From: JADLGL01 sp963732865
GTDB lineage: Bacteria; Pseudomonadota; Alphaproteobacteria; Rhizobiales; Kaistiaceae
NCBI GenBank assembly: GCA_963732865.1
Contig: CAVTBC010000004.1
Location: 1 to 64,000, forward strand
DNA: 64,000 bases
Reading direction: 5' to 3'
The notes under the pieces were generated by a model. That model was given only the letters and a program-made list of their open reading frames with translations. It had not been told where the DNA came from and did no database searches. The position numbers and the translations under genes are program-made. Shown here one piece after another: positions 19,423-28,502 of the stretch (positions are counted from its first letter, which is position 1; the number at the start of each line of letters is the position of its first letter).

Positions 19423-20712
19423 CTAGGCCGCCACCAGAGCCTGCTCGAGATCGGCGATGATGTCGTCGATATGCTCGATGCCGAGCGACAGGCGCACATA
19501 GCCCTCGGTCACGCCTGTCAGTTCCTGATCCTCCGCGGTGAGCTGCGAATGCGTCGTCGTCGCGGGGTGGATGGCCAGCGAACGGGCGTCGCCGATATTG
19601 GCGACGTGGTAAAACATCTTCAGCGCTTCGATGAAGGCCTTGCCGGCCTTGACGCCGCCCTTCAATTCGAAGCCGAGCAGGCCGCCATAGCCGCCGGAAA
19701 GATAGGCATCTGCACGGCGGCGCGTCTCGCCTTCCTGCACGCCCGGGAAGATCACCCGTGTGACCTTCGGATGCTTCGACAGATAGTCGGCGACGGCGCT
19801 GGCATTGGCGCAGTGCTGGCGCATGCGCAGCGCCAGCGTCTCCAGGCCCTGGATCAGCATGAAGGCGTTGAACGGCGATATGGCAGCGCCGGCGTCGCGC
19901 AGCAGCGTGACGCGCATCTTGAGGATGTAGGCGATCGGCCCGAGCGGCTTAACTGCCTCGACCCAGGTGGCGCCGTGATAGCTAGGATCAGGCTGGTTCA
20001 GCATCGGGAAGCGGTCGGGATAGGCCGACCAATCAAAATTGCCGCCGTCGACAATGACACCGCCGATCGAGGTGCCGTGGCCGCCGATATATTTGGTGGC
20101 CGAATACATGACGATCGCCGCGCCATGCTCAAGCGGCCGGCACAGGATCGGCGAAGCGGTGTTGTCCATGATGAGCGGGACGCCGAATTCCCGGCCGATC
20201 GCGGCCACTTCGGCGATCGGGAAGACCGCGAGCTTCGGATTGGGCAGTGTCTCGCCATAATAGCAGCGCGTGCGCGCGTCTGTGGCGCGGCGGAAATTCT
20301 CCGGATCGGACGGATCGACGAAGCGGCACTCGATGCCCATCGTCGCCATGGTGTTGGCGAAGAGGTTCCAGGTGCCGCCATAGATGTCGGTGGAGCAGAC
20401 GAAATTATCGCCGGCATGGCAGATATTCTGCACCGCGAACATCGACGCGGACTGACCCGAGGCGACGGCGAGGGCCGCCGCGCCGCCTTCCAGCGCGGCG
20501 ATGCGATCCTCCAGGACCGCCGTCGTCGGGTTCATGATGCGCGTGTAGATGTTGCCGAGCTGCTTCAGCGCGAAGAGATCGGCGGCATGGTCGGTCGAAT
20601 CGAACTGATAGGACGTCGTCTGATAGATCGGCACGGCCACCGACCCGGTGGTCGGATCGGCGCGGTAGCCCGCATGAAGCGCTATCGTCTCGGGGTTCTT
20701 ACTCTGAGTCAT
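19423..20712 (-). CDS. metY: MetY-type O-acetylhomoserine sulfhydrylase
   Basis: This 429-residue PLP enzyme of the Cys/Met metabolism family starts MTQSKNPETIALHAGYRAD at ATG 20712. The PLP lysine is in YSATKYIGGHGT, the length and the QLGNIYTRIMNPT segment fit MetY rather than the shorter MetB/MetZ group. It makes homocysteine from O-acetylhomoserine and sulfide. I looked at the upstream leader for a SAM-II or SAH riboswitch and saw neither. The frame extends upstream to 20811 but that stretch is not family-like. Confidence 0.93.
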   Translation of the reverse strand: MTQSKNPETIALHAGYRADPTTGSVAVPIYQTTSYQFDSTDHAADLFALKQLGNIYTRIMNPTTAVLEDRIAALEGGAAALAVASGQSASMFAVQNICHAGDNFVCSTDIYGGTWNLFANTMATMGIECRFVDPSDPENFRRATDARTRCYYGETLPNPKLAVFPIAEVAAIGREFGVPLIMDNTASPILCRPLEHGAAIVMYSATKYIGGHGTSIGGVIVDGGNFDWSAYPDRFPMLNQPDPSYHGATWVEAVKPLGPIAYILKMRVTLLRDAGAAISPFNAFMLIQGLETLALRMRQHCANASAVADYLSKHPKVTRVIFPGVQEGETRRRADAYLSGGYGGLLGFELKGGVKAGKAFIEALKMFYHVANIGDARSLAIHPATTTHSQLTAEDQELTGVTEGYVRLSLGIEHIDDIIADLEQALVAA

Positions 20713-20869
20713 TTTTCGCTGCGTCTCCTCACCTTTACGCCGGCTGATGGGCCGGATGGCGGCGACCCTAGCACAGCAGCGGCCGCCTTCGAACGGATTG
20801 GACCGCCTCATTGGCCGAGCGGCGGCGCAGGCGCGCGCCGGCCGTCCATGCGCCCGATGCGTGGCCGCG

Positions 20870-21634
20870 TCAGGCGCGCCTAAGCACGGCTATCGCGGCG
20901 CTCATGAGGACGCCCGTCAGGGCGACCGTCACGGCCAGCGGCAGTATCAGCGGATCACGGTCGGCGCCGGTCAGAAGCGCGGTGGCGTAGCTCGGTAGGG
21001 CCGCCGGGCTCCAACTCATCGCGGCGCCGAACAGGGAGGTCAGCACTGACAGGAGGAGCGCGACGGCTAGTGTGACGAAGGCCACCGCTGCGGCCGAGCG
21101 GAGAAAGACGCTGGCAAAGATCAGCACCGCGACGATGAAGACAAGCCACAAGGCGAAGACCAGCGCGCTGCTGAGCACATCGCCGATCGGGAACGGGCCG
21201 ATGAGGATGTCGGTGTAGTACCAGGCTGCGAGCTGACCGAGCAGGAGGGCAACGAGGATAAGCAGGCAATAGGCCGCCCATTTCGCGGCGAGATAGGCGG
21301 TGAAGGAGACCGGCTTGACCCATAGCATCGCCGCAGCGCCGCTGTTCCGCTCCGCCACGACCGTGCCCATCGCCGAGAGCGCAAGAACGAGAAGGCCGAT
21401 CGTGCCGAACTGGCCGAGCAATTCACCGATCACCGCGCCGGGCTCGGGCGTCGGGATCTCGATGACGGCGCCTTCCGGCAACCCGCCGAACGTGTCGATG
21501 AGCTGCGGCATGTAGTGCGTCGCCGCCGGCTGCATGGCGCCGAGCAGGATGAAGACGAGCGGCACCCAGAGCCATTTGTAGCTGCGCCAGAGCTCAAGCA
21601 TCTCCTTGCGCAGGAGGACGAGCCACTGCCTCAT
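20870..21634 (-). CDS. ABC-2 type permease (YxlG-like)
   Basis: This 254-residue protein has about six membrane segments. It starts with a cytoplasmic LLRKEMLELWRSYKWLW segment, and an extracytoplasmic loop follows the first helix. AERNSGAAAMLWVKPVS is the family coupling region, resembling SGTLQLL-type motifs of ABC-2 permeases. The start overlaps the ATPase stop (ATGA), so it is the partner of the next gene. With the PLDc_N protein beyond it, the trio resembles B. subtilis yxlEFG. The substrate is unknown. Confidence 0.85.
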   Translation of the reverse strand: MRQWLVLLRKEMLELWRSYKWLWVPLVFILLGAMQPAATHYMPQLIDTFGGLPEGAVIEIPTPEPGAVIGELLGQFGTIGLLVLALSAMGTVVAERNSGAAAMLWVKPVSFTAYLAAKWAAYCLLILVALLLGQLAAWYYTDILIGPFPIGDVLSSALVFALWLVFIVAVLIFASVFLRSAAAVAFVTLAVALLLSVLTSLFGAAMSWSPAALPSYATALLTGADRDPLILPLAVTVALTGVLMSAAIAVLRRA

Positions 21635-22548
21635 TGCTCGACCGCTTTGAGGAACATGTCCTCCAGCGTCGTCTGGCCGGTCTCGACGCGCCGGACATTG
21701 ATGTGCTCGGCCGCAATCAGGCGGTAGACCGCATCTGCGCCGTCGCGCATTTGCGCCGGCGTTTCGAAACGGCAGCGCATGAGGGCGCCCTGCTGCTCAA
21801 GCGCACCGCCAATGGCGGCGAGGGATTGGCGCCAGCGTGCCGCGTCCTCGCTCGAATCGAACTCCACCTCGACGATCGGCATCTGGTAGCGCTCGCGCAG
21901 GGCTTCCATCGTGCCGGAAACGATCACCGATCCGCCGCGAATGATGAGGACGTCGTCGCTCAGTTCTTCCGCGTCAGGCAGGACATGCGTCGAGAAAACG
22001 ATTGTTGTGGTCGTCTTCAGCTGCTTCAGCAATTCGAGCACGTCCCGGCGGCCGACGGGGTCGAGGCCGGAAACCGGCTCGTCGAGAATGAGCAATTGCG
22101 GGCGGGAGACCAGAGCCTGCGCCAGGCCGAGCCGCTGCTTCATGCCGCCGGAATAACCGCCGACGCGGCGGCGGCGCGCTTCGCCGAGGCTCAGCGTATC
22201 GAGAAGCTCATCGGCCCGCTTGGCGGCTTCGCCGCGCGACAGGCCGAACAATTCGCCGATCATGCGCAGATATTCGCTCCCGGTCATCCAGCCGAAGATC
22301 GCGGTTTCCTGGGGGAGATAGCCGATCAGCGTGCGCCGATCGCCGCCCGGCGCGAGACCCTGGAAGCTGATGCTGCCCGCGGTGGGGCGCAGAAGCCCGG
22401 CGAGCATGTTGAGCGAAGTCGTCTTGCCGGCGCCGTTTGGTCCCAGCAGGGCCACGCAATGGCCGCGCTCGATGCCGAAGGAGATGCCGTTGACCGCCGT
22501 CACCTTGCCATAGGTCTTGGCAAGGCCGGTCACCTCGACAAAGGCCAA
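21631..22548 (-). CDS. ABC transporter ATP-binding protein (YxlF-like)
   Basis: This 305-residue ATPase has Walker A GPNGAGKTTS, the signature GYSGGMKQR, Walker B LLILDEPVSGLDP and the switch His in FSTHVLPDAEE. The C-terminal 80 residues are the accessory domain seen in ABC-2 exporters of the CcmA/YxlF type. It powers the adjacent permease; the two overlap by four bases. It follows the PLDc_N gene by one base, so the three genes form one operon. Confidence 0.92.
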   Translation of the reverse strand: MAFVEVTGLAKTYGKVTAVNGISFGIERGHCVALLGPNGAGKTTSLNMLAGLLRPTAGSISFQGLAPGGDRRTLIGYLPQETAIFGWMTGSEYLRMIGELFGLSRGEAAKRADELLDTLSLGEARRRRVGGYSGGMKQRLGLAQALVSRPQLLILDEPVSGLDPVGRRDVLELLKQLKTTTTIVFSTHVLPDAEELSDDVLIIRGGSVIVSGTMEALRERYQMPIVEVEFDSSEDAARWRQSLAAIGGALEQQGALMRCRFETPAQMRDGADAVYRLIAAEHINVRRVETGQTTLEDMFLKAVEQ

Positions 22549-22549
22549 A

Positions 22550-22741
22550 TCAGCTCTCTTTCCGCCCGACCGTGAAATAGACGACCGGACCGATGATCCC
22601 GAACAGGACGATGATCAAGGCCCAGAGCCATTTCGGTCCGTTCGCCTCGCGGCGCCCGATCAGGTCGCGCAGGGCAACGACAATGAGAACCAGCTGAATT
22701 GCGACGAGCGGGCCAATGACCGCCCAGGGTATGTCCTGCAT
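22550..22741 (-). CDS. small PLDc_N (YxlE-like) membrane protein
   Basis: This 63-residue protein has two membrane helices: about residues 8-25, and 38-57 with GPKWLWALIIV and GPVVYF, the signature of the phospholipase-D-nuclease N-terminal (PLDc_N) domain. That domain also occurs in B. subtilis YxlE. The start at ATG 22741 has GGAGG at good spacing; the longer frame to 23335 is antisense to hsp20. It is the first gene of the ABC operon. In Bacillus, YxlE acts as a negative regulator of SigY; here the role is open. Confidence 0.8.
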   Translation of the reverse strand: MQDIPWAVIGPLVAIQLVLIVVALRDLIGRREANGPKWLWALIIVLFGIIGPVVYFTVGRKES

Positions 22742-22819
22742 GTTCCCCTCCGTTCCGCCCGAGCCGCTTCGCCTTGGCCATTCTAGTCCGCATGCCGCGC
22801 GCCGCAATCGCCGCGCCGT

Positions 22820-22850
22820 CTTGAATCGACCGAAGCTGGCGACCACATAT
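22820..22850 (+). promoter_or_regulatory. candidate RpoH (sigma-32) promoter of hsp20
   Basis: CTTGAA (22820-22825) is followed after 17 bp by CCACATAT (22843-22850). This resembles alphaproteobacterial RpoH promoters (CTTGA(A/C), 16-18 bp, CYATNT) and sits about 80 bp before the heat-shock gene it would serve. Confidence 0.45.
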
Positions 22851-22930
22851 CGACGTGAAGGGTGTTGCCGGATGCCTCCTGAAGGGTCCGGGCTCACAAG
22901 GTCGCTGACAAGGACTTTGTCGCCACAGAA

Positions 22931-23350
22931 ATGAACGCGTTCTCCAACTCGCTCGTCCTTCGGTTCGACGATGCCGGATGGAACACGCTGCGGGCCGCCA
23001 GAAAAGGCGGCGACGGCTTTCCCCCTTACAACATCGAGCGCTTCGCCAAGGCGGAGGACCGCGGAGAAATCCTGCGGATCACGCTGGCGGTTGCGGGTTT
23101 CGCCGCCGGGGATCTCGATATCTCGGTGGCGGATAAAGTGCTTGTGATCCGCGGCAAGCAAGCGGAAGGCGGCGAACGTACGTATCTCTATCGTGGGATC
23201 GCGGCGCGCCGGTTTCAGCGGCGCTTCGTCCTCGGTGACGGGCTCGAAGTGCTCGGAGCCGCTCTCGGCAATGGCCTCCTGTCGATCGATCTGACAAGGG
23301 CCGATGCCGGCGACGGAGCTGGAACGGAAAGGCAAGACGAGCCGGGATGA
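22931..23350 (+). CDS. Hsp20-family small heat-shock protein
   Basis: This 139-residue protein has a short N-terminal arm, then an alpha-crystallin domain: PPYNIERF, ILRITLAVAGFAAGDLDISV, LVIRGKQAEGGERTYLYRGIAARRFQRRFVL and a final GLLSIDL. It resembles IbpA-type chaperones that hold unfolding proteins for DnaK and ClpB. The last short IXI motif is poorly kept. The DUF1150 gene follows by 28 bp, a common pairing in Alphaproteobacteria. Confidence 0.9.
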   Translation: MNAFSNSLVLRFDDAGWNTLRAARKGGDGFPPYNIERFAKAEDRGEILRITLAVAGFAAGDLDISVADKVLVIRGKQAEGGERTYLYRGIAARRFQRRFVLGDGLEVLGAALGNGLLSIDLTRADAGDGAGTERQDEPG

Positions 23351-23378
23351 CTCGGCTCAATGTGGAAGGAGTACAGCT

Positions 23379-23624
23379 ATGGAGCGTCAGTATATGCCGC
23401 CTGAGATCTTCGCCCGGCTGGGCGGGGGCGAGATTGCCTATGTGAAGTCCATGACCTCCGAGGCCTTCGGCGCCGCCTTCCCCGACGTGGCGGAGCTCGC
23501 CCCGGGACTTTCCCTGTGGGCCCTGCTCAATGCCGACGGCACGCCGATCATGGTCACCGATTTGCGCGATGCCGCCGTGCAGAACGCCTGGGAACACGAC
23601 CTGAAGACAGTAAGCCTTCATTAG
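23379..23624 (+). CDS. DUF1150 family protein
   Basis: This 81-residue protein starts MERQYMPPEIFARLGGGEIAYVK at ATG 23379 with AAGGAG eight bases upstream. The ALLNADGTPIMVTD segment and the final helix are typical of DUF1150, an alphaproteobacterial family of unknown function often encoded after hsp20. It is probably co-transcribed with the small heat-shock gene. Confidence 0.85.
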   Translation: MERQYMPPEIFARLGGGEIAYVKSMTSEAFGAAFPDVAELAPGLSLWALLNADGTPIMVTDLRDAAVQNAWEHDLKTVSLH

Positions 23625-23660
23625 GTCGAACTGGCCGCTGCCCCACCGGGCGGCGGCCAT

Positions 23661-25432
23661 TTATTCGCCGGCGAGGCCTCGCCGGAGGCCACCCACCAAT
23701 CCGTATAGCTTCCTGATCAGGACGTCGCCGAAACTCTGCCGCTCTGTCTCATCCTGAGTGATGGCCGGGCGCAGTTCCGGCGGCGCATCCGCTTGCGATG
23801 CGGCCGCCGGCGGCGGGGTCAACGCCGCAACGGCTTCAGTCAATTGCTGCAGCGCCGCGATGATCTGTTGCTGCTGGTCGCCGAGGTCGGCAAGGCCGGC
23901 GGCCAAATCCGGGTCCGGCGGCGCATTCGCCAAGGCTTCAAGGCGTGAATTGACGTCGGCCAGCCGGGCACCGAGAGTATCGAGACCGGCGATGACCGCC
24001 GTGTCCGAGGGCGCAGTCAGGCCGGCGACCATCGCCTGCAGATCGGTTAGATCGCCGCGAAGGCCGGCAAGCTCGGCCAGTATATCGCCATTGTCGGCGG
24101 GCTCGGCCGGCAAGGCGGCGACTGCCGCTGCAAGCGCCTGCTGGCGGGCATCCAGCGCGGCGAGCGCCTCGCCGATCCCGGCAAGCGCGACGGAGGGATC
24201 GAGAGCGGCAAGGCGGGCGCGCAGTTCGGTCAAGGCATCCTCGATCGGCGCCAGATCAACGGTTACTTCGGGGGTCGCCGCTATCGCCGCCAGCTGATCG
24301 CCCATCGCCGCGAGCTGGGCGGTTATTCCCTCCAGATCACCATTATCGCCCGCGGGAAGGGCGGCGACCGCGTCGCGCAGCGCTGCGATGTCAGTAGCAA
24401 GAGCCTCGAGCGCGCCACCGGTATCGCTGGGAGCGGGAACGGCCGAAAGGGCTTCGACGGCCGCCTCCAGCGCCGCGATGCGCCCCGTCAGGGCTTCCAG
24501 GTCGGCAAGCATCTGCGTGTTGTCGGCGGGCTCGGCCGGCAAGGCGGCGACTGCCGCTGCAAGCGCCTGCTGGCGGGCATCCAGCGCGGCGAGCGCCTCG
24601 CCGATCCCGGCAAGCGCGACGGAGGGATCGAGAGCGGCAAGGCGGGCGCGCAGTTCGGTCAAGGCATCCTCGATCGGCGCCAGATCAACGGTTACTTCGG
24701 GGGTCGCCGCTATCGCCGCCAGCTGATCGCCCATCGCCGCGAGCTGGGCGGTTATTCCCTCCAGATCACCATTATCGCCCGCGGGAAGGGCGGCGACCGC
24801 GTCGCGCAGCGCTGCGATGTCAGTAGCAAGAGCCTCAAGCGCGCCACCGGTATCGCTGGGAGCGGGAACGGCCGAAAGGGCTTCGACGGCCGCCTCCAGC
24901 GCCGCGATGCGCCCGTCAGGGCTTCCAGGTCGGCAAGCATCTGCGTGTTGTCGGGGCGCGCCGCCAGCGCCGCAACGGCGTCCGCCAGGGCCGCCTGCTG
25001 GGCGGCGAGTTGGTCGAGGGTCGCGGTCAGCGCCGGCTCGGACGCGGCGGCGAGCGCCGCCTGCTGCCCGGCAAGGTCCGCCAGCTGATCGGACAGGGCC
25101 TGCAATTGCGCCTGGATCGCCTCATTGGCGCCGCCATTTTCAATCTCCGCCGTGAGTGCGGCGACGGCTCCTTCGAGCGCTGCCAGGCGGTCCGTGAGTG
25201 GCGTGAGGTCCACCGTCGGGCCGGCATTGACGGGGACCGGCTCGCATGTCCAGCGTCCGCCGGTGAGCTGGCAGAAGGACAGGGCTCCGGTCTGAGTATC
25301 GAGGCGCAGGAAGCCGTCACCCTCAGCGGTCAGCTGGAACCGGCCATCTGCCGTTTGCGCCTCGCCGGTCGCGGCCGGGACGGCCAAAGCAACCGCCAGA
25401 AGCGCGCCTGTCGCGGCGGCGCGGCGAAACAT
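23661..25432 (-). CDS. exported Ala/Leu-rich coiled-coil repeat protein, with one apparent frameshift
   Basis: The start at 25432 gives a signal peptide (MFRRAAATGALLAVALAVPAATGEAQ), then a short beta-rich domain with two cysteines (FCQL, WTCEP). A very long Ala/Leu-rich helical region follows, with LAAL-type heptads and Ala-Leu-Pro-Ala breaks. A C-terminal tail (about the last 40 residues) contains SFGDVLIRKLYGLVGGLRRG. The frame slips near 24911; an almost identical repeat copy in the same gene has CCCC where this has CCC, and restoring the base joins both parts into one protein of about 590 residues. I do not recognise the family. It could be a periplasmic filament or spacer. Confidence 0.7.
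24091..24947 (-). repeat. near-perfect 429-bp tandem duplication inside the coiled-coil gene
   Basis: The block 24091-24519 is repeated as 24520-24947. By eye the copies differ by one substitution (GCCTCGAGC versus GCCTCAAGC) and one missing C in the second block. The unit is 429 bp, 143 codons, so it extends the coiled coil in frame once the missing base is restored. Confidence 0.9.
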
Positions 25433-25528
25433 GGGCTACTCTCTTCCTGCCTCATCGTGCAAAATCGACCCTAGCATGTTCCCTCGCCCGCCCAGAAGTT
25501 TGCCAACGCGACCATTGGAGCCGAACTG

Positions 25529-26611
25529 ATGGCCGGCACATTCGACCGCGTGGCCCTGTCGGTTCTCTTTCGCTTCGATCCCGAAACCGCCCATCGGATC
25601 GCGATCCGCGGGCTGTCGCTCGGTCTGGTGCCGACTGCCCCGGCGCCCGCGCCGTCGCTGCGGCGGCGGGTCTTCGACCTCGAATTTGCCTCGCCGGTCG
25701 GCCTCGCCGCCGGCTTCGACAAGAACGCCGAGGCGGTGGACGGCTTCTTCAAGATCGGGTTCGGCTTCGTCGAGATCGGCACGGTGACGCCGCGGCCGCA
25801 GGCCGGCAATCCGAAGCCGCGCATGTTCCGCCTCGAGGCCGACCGCGCCATCATCAATCGCCTCGGCTTCAACAATGATGGCGGCGCGACCGTGCGCGAG
25901 CGTCTGTTGGCGCGAAAGAAATCCGGCATCGTCGGCGTCAATATCGGCGCCAATCGCGATTCGGCGGATCGCATCGCCGACTATGTTGCCGGCATCGACG
26001 CCTTCGCCAGGCTCGCCAGCTACCTCACCATCAACATCTCTTCGCCGAACACGCCGGGGCTGCGCGACCTGCAGCAGGCCGACGCCCTCCCCGATCTCCT
26101 GCAGCGCGCCATTGCGGCACGCGACGAGGCGACCAACGGCGCGCGATCGACGCCGCTGCTGCTCAAGATTGCGCCTGACCTCACCGCAGACGATCTGGCG
26201 CGGATCGCTGGCGCTGCCCAATCCGCCGGCATCGACGGCATCGTCCTCAGCAACACGACGCTGGGCCGCGACGGCCTCCACCCCGATCCGCACGCCAAGG
26301 AAGGGGGTGGCCTGTCCGGGCCGCCGCTGTTCCAGCGCTCGACGGCGCTGCTGGCGCGGCTGCGCCGGCTCGTCGGGCCCGATCTGCCGCTGATCGGCGT
26401 CGGCGGCATCGACTCGGCCGAGACCGCATGGACCAAGCTGGCGGCAGGCGCCGACCTCGTGCAGGTCTATACGGGCATGATCTATGCGGGGAACGGCTTC
26501 GCCGCCGCGCTCAATCGCGGGCTGGCGGAACGGCTTCAGCGCGAAGGCCTGGGGTCGATCGCCGAGGTCACCGGCACGGCGATTGAGCGCTGGGCCGCCG
26601 AGCCGATCTGA
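25529..26611 (+). CDS. pyrD: PyrD, quinone-dependent dihydroorotate dehydrogenase
   Basis: This 360-residue class 2 enzyme has GLAAGFDKNAEAVDGF, the FMN-site NNDGG, NISSPNTPGLRDLQ with the catalytic Ser, LSNTT and IGVGGIDS. The N-terminal helix pair (residues 1-40) for membrane and quinone contact is present, as expected for class 2. It oxidises dihydroorotate to orotate at the inner membrane. GGAG nine bases upstream supports ATG 25529. It converges on yidC with an eight-base gap. Confidence 0.96.
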   Translation: MAGTFDRVALSVLFRFDPETAHRIAIRGLSLGLVPTAPAPAPSLRRRVFDLEFASPVGLAAGFDKNAEAVDGFFKIGFGFVEIGTVTPRPQAGNPKPRMFRLEADRAIINRLGFNNDGGATVRERLLARKKSGIVGVNIGANRDSADRIADYVAGIDAFARLASYLTINISSPNTPGLRDLQQADALPDLLQRAIAARDEATNGARSTPLLLKIAPDLTADDLARIAGAAQSAGIDGIVLSNTTLGRDGLHPDPHAKEGGGLSGPPLFQRSTALLARLRRLVGPDLPLIGVGGIDSAETAWTKLAAGADLVQVYTGMIYAGNGFAAALNRGLAERLQREGLGSIAEVTGTAIERWAAEPI

Positions 26612-26618
26612 CCCGAGG

Positions 26619-28502
26619 TCAGGTCTTGGCGTCGGCCTTTTTCGGCTTGCGCTTGAAGGTGTTGCGGATGTTGCCGAGGAGATCGACGCTGACGCCATGG
26701 CGCCGCATGATCACCGACTGCTGCACCACCGACAGGAAATTGTTCCACGCCCAGTAGATCACCAGGCCGGCCGGGAAGGAGGCCAGCATGAAGGTGAAGA
26801 CGATCGGCAGGATGTTGAAGATGAAGGTCGGCGTGCCGGGCTGCTGCGGTGTCAGCTTCATCTGAACCCACATCGTCATGCCCATCAGGATCGGCCAGAA
26901 TCCGATCTGCAGGAAGACGGGGGCATCGAAGGGCAGCAGGCCGAACAGATTGACGATCGAGGTCGGATCCGGCGACGAGAGATCCTGAATCCAGCCGAAG
27001 AACGGCGTCTGCCGCATCTCGATGGTGACGAACAGCACCTTGTAGAGCGAGAAGAACACCGGGATCTGCAGAAGGATCGGCCAACAGCCGGCGATCGGAT
27101 TGATCTTCTCCTTCTTGTAGACCTCCATCATCGCCTGTTGCTGCTTGGCGCGGTCGTCCTTGTAGCGCTCGCGCAGCGCCGTTACCTGCGGCCCGACCTT
27201 CCGCATCGCCGCCATCGATCGGTAGGAGCGGTTAGCGAGCGGGAAGAACAAGAGCTTGAGGAGGACGGTGGCGATCAGGATGGCAATGCCGAAATTGCCA
27301 ACGATGCCATAGAGCCAGTCCAGCAGCTTAAACATCGGCTGGGTGATGAAATAGAACCAACCCCAGTCGATCAGCAGCTCGAAATGATCGAGATTCATCG
27401 AGGCGTTGTAGCCGTCGATGAGTTTGACCTCTTTGGCGCCGGCAAACAGATTGTTCGTCAGGCTGACGCTGCCGCCGGCCGGAACAGTCGTTTGGGCGCC
27501 CGAGAAATCGGCCTGGTAGCGCAACCCGCCGCCATCTTCGATGCGGCGGAATTCGCTGTTGAAGGGCTGGCCCTGCGCCGGGATGAGCGCCGCCGCCCAG
27601 TATTTGTCGGTGATGCCGACCCAGCCGTTTGAGGTGGTGTCGTAGACCTGCGGCCCGTCAACGAGGTCCTTGTAGTTGACTTCCTTCAGGCCCTGCCCCT
27701 CGAGATAGCCGACCGGCCCTTCGTGCAGGATGAAAAAGCCACGCGTCTCCGGATCGCCGAACCGGGTGACCCGGCCATAAGGCGTCAGGCCGACATCGCC
27801 GCCACCGCTGTTGGTGACGTTGTCGACGACGGTGAACATATAGTCATTGTCGACCGAAATGGTGCGCGTGAAGACGAGGCCATCACCGGCGTCATAGGTG
27901 AGGGTCAGCGGCGTCTCCGGCGACAGAACCGCACCGGCAGGGGCCGTCCAAACCGTGTCGACGCCGACGGCCGTCGTTCCGTCGCTGCGCACCCAGCCCC
28001 AGTCGGCGAAATAGCTGTCCGGCGCGCCGCGGGGCGATAGGAGCACGATCGGGCTGTTGCGCTCGACGTCGGGCGCATCCGCCGCCGGACAGGGATAGAG
28101 CTCGGAATCGACGCATTGGCGATAGTTGGAAAGGCTGAGATCGTCGATACGGGCGCCGACGAGATTGATCGATCCCGTCAAGGACGGGGTTTGGATCGTG
28201 ACGCGGTTGGCGGCGCTGGCTGCGATCGCATCGTCCCGCGTCGTGTAGGTGATCTCGGCGACCGTTGGCGTCGCGACCGGCTGAGCGACGTCGCCATTAG
28301 CGGCGGGCGTGCCGGCGATCGGCGTGCCGGCAATCGGCGTGTCGGTGGCCGGCGCCAGCGTGGTGGTGTCGGTTTGCGTTTGCGCTGCCTGCTGCGCCTG
28401 CTGAATTTGCGGCTGCGCGACGAAATACTGCCAGCCCAGCAACACCGCGATCGACAGAACGACCGCGATAATGAAATTGCGGCTGTTACCGCCTCCCATC
28501 AC
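26619..28502 (-). CDS. yidC: YidC membrane protein insertase
   Basis: This protein of about 627 residues has an N-terminal membrane anchor (FIIAVVLSIAVLLGWQYF), a Pro/Thr/Ala-rich linker, the large periplasmic beta domain and a C-terminal 60-kDa inner-membrane-protein domain starting near residue 375 (FELLIDWGWFYFITQPMF). The conserved YRSMAAMRKVGPQ, CWPILLQIPVFFSLY and a Lys-rich tail follow. It inserts proteins into the membrane alone or with SecYEG. GTG 28502 and ATG 28499 are both possible starts; each overlaps the rnpA stop. Confidence 0.95.
   Translation of the reverse strand: MMGGGNSRNFIIAVVLSIAVLLGWQYFVAQPQIQQAQQAAQTQTDTTTLAPATDTPIAGTPIAGTPAANGDVAQPVATPTVAEITYTTRDDAIAASAANRVTIQTPSLTGSINLVGARIDDLSLSNYRQCVDSELYPCPAADAPDVERNSPIVLLSPRGAPDSYFADWGWVRSDGTTAVGVDTVWTAPAGAVLSPETPLTLTYDAGDGLVFTRTISVDNDYMFTVVDNVTNSGGGDVGLTPYGRVTRFGDPETRGFFILHEGPVGYLEGQGLKEVNYKDLVDGPQVYDTTSNGWVGITDKYWAAALIPAQGQPFNSEFRRIEDGGGLRYQADFSGAQTTVPAGGSVSLTNNLFAGAKEVKLIDGYNASMNLDHFELLIDWGWFYFITQPMFKLLDWLYGIVGNFGIAILIATVLLKLLFFPLANRSYRSMAAMRKVGPQVTALRERYKDDRAKQQQAMMEVYKKEKINPIAGCWPILLQIPVFFSLYKVLFVTIEMRQTPFFGWIQDLSSPDPTSIVNLFGLLPFDAPVFLQIGFWPILMGMTMWVQMKLTPQQPGTPTFIFNILPIVFTFMLASFPAGLVIYWAWNNFLSVVQQSVIMRRHGVSVDLLGNIRNTFKRKPKKADAKT

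Noticed and set aside
20713..20869. Possible SAM-II or SAH riboswitch before metY
   Set aside because: The leader lacks the conserved cores of these riboswitches; only GC-rich general structure is present.
19423..20883. Plus-strand frame of 470 codons over metY
   Set aside because: MetY on the minus strand has all the PLP enzyme motifs; the plus frame resembles nothing.
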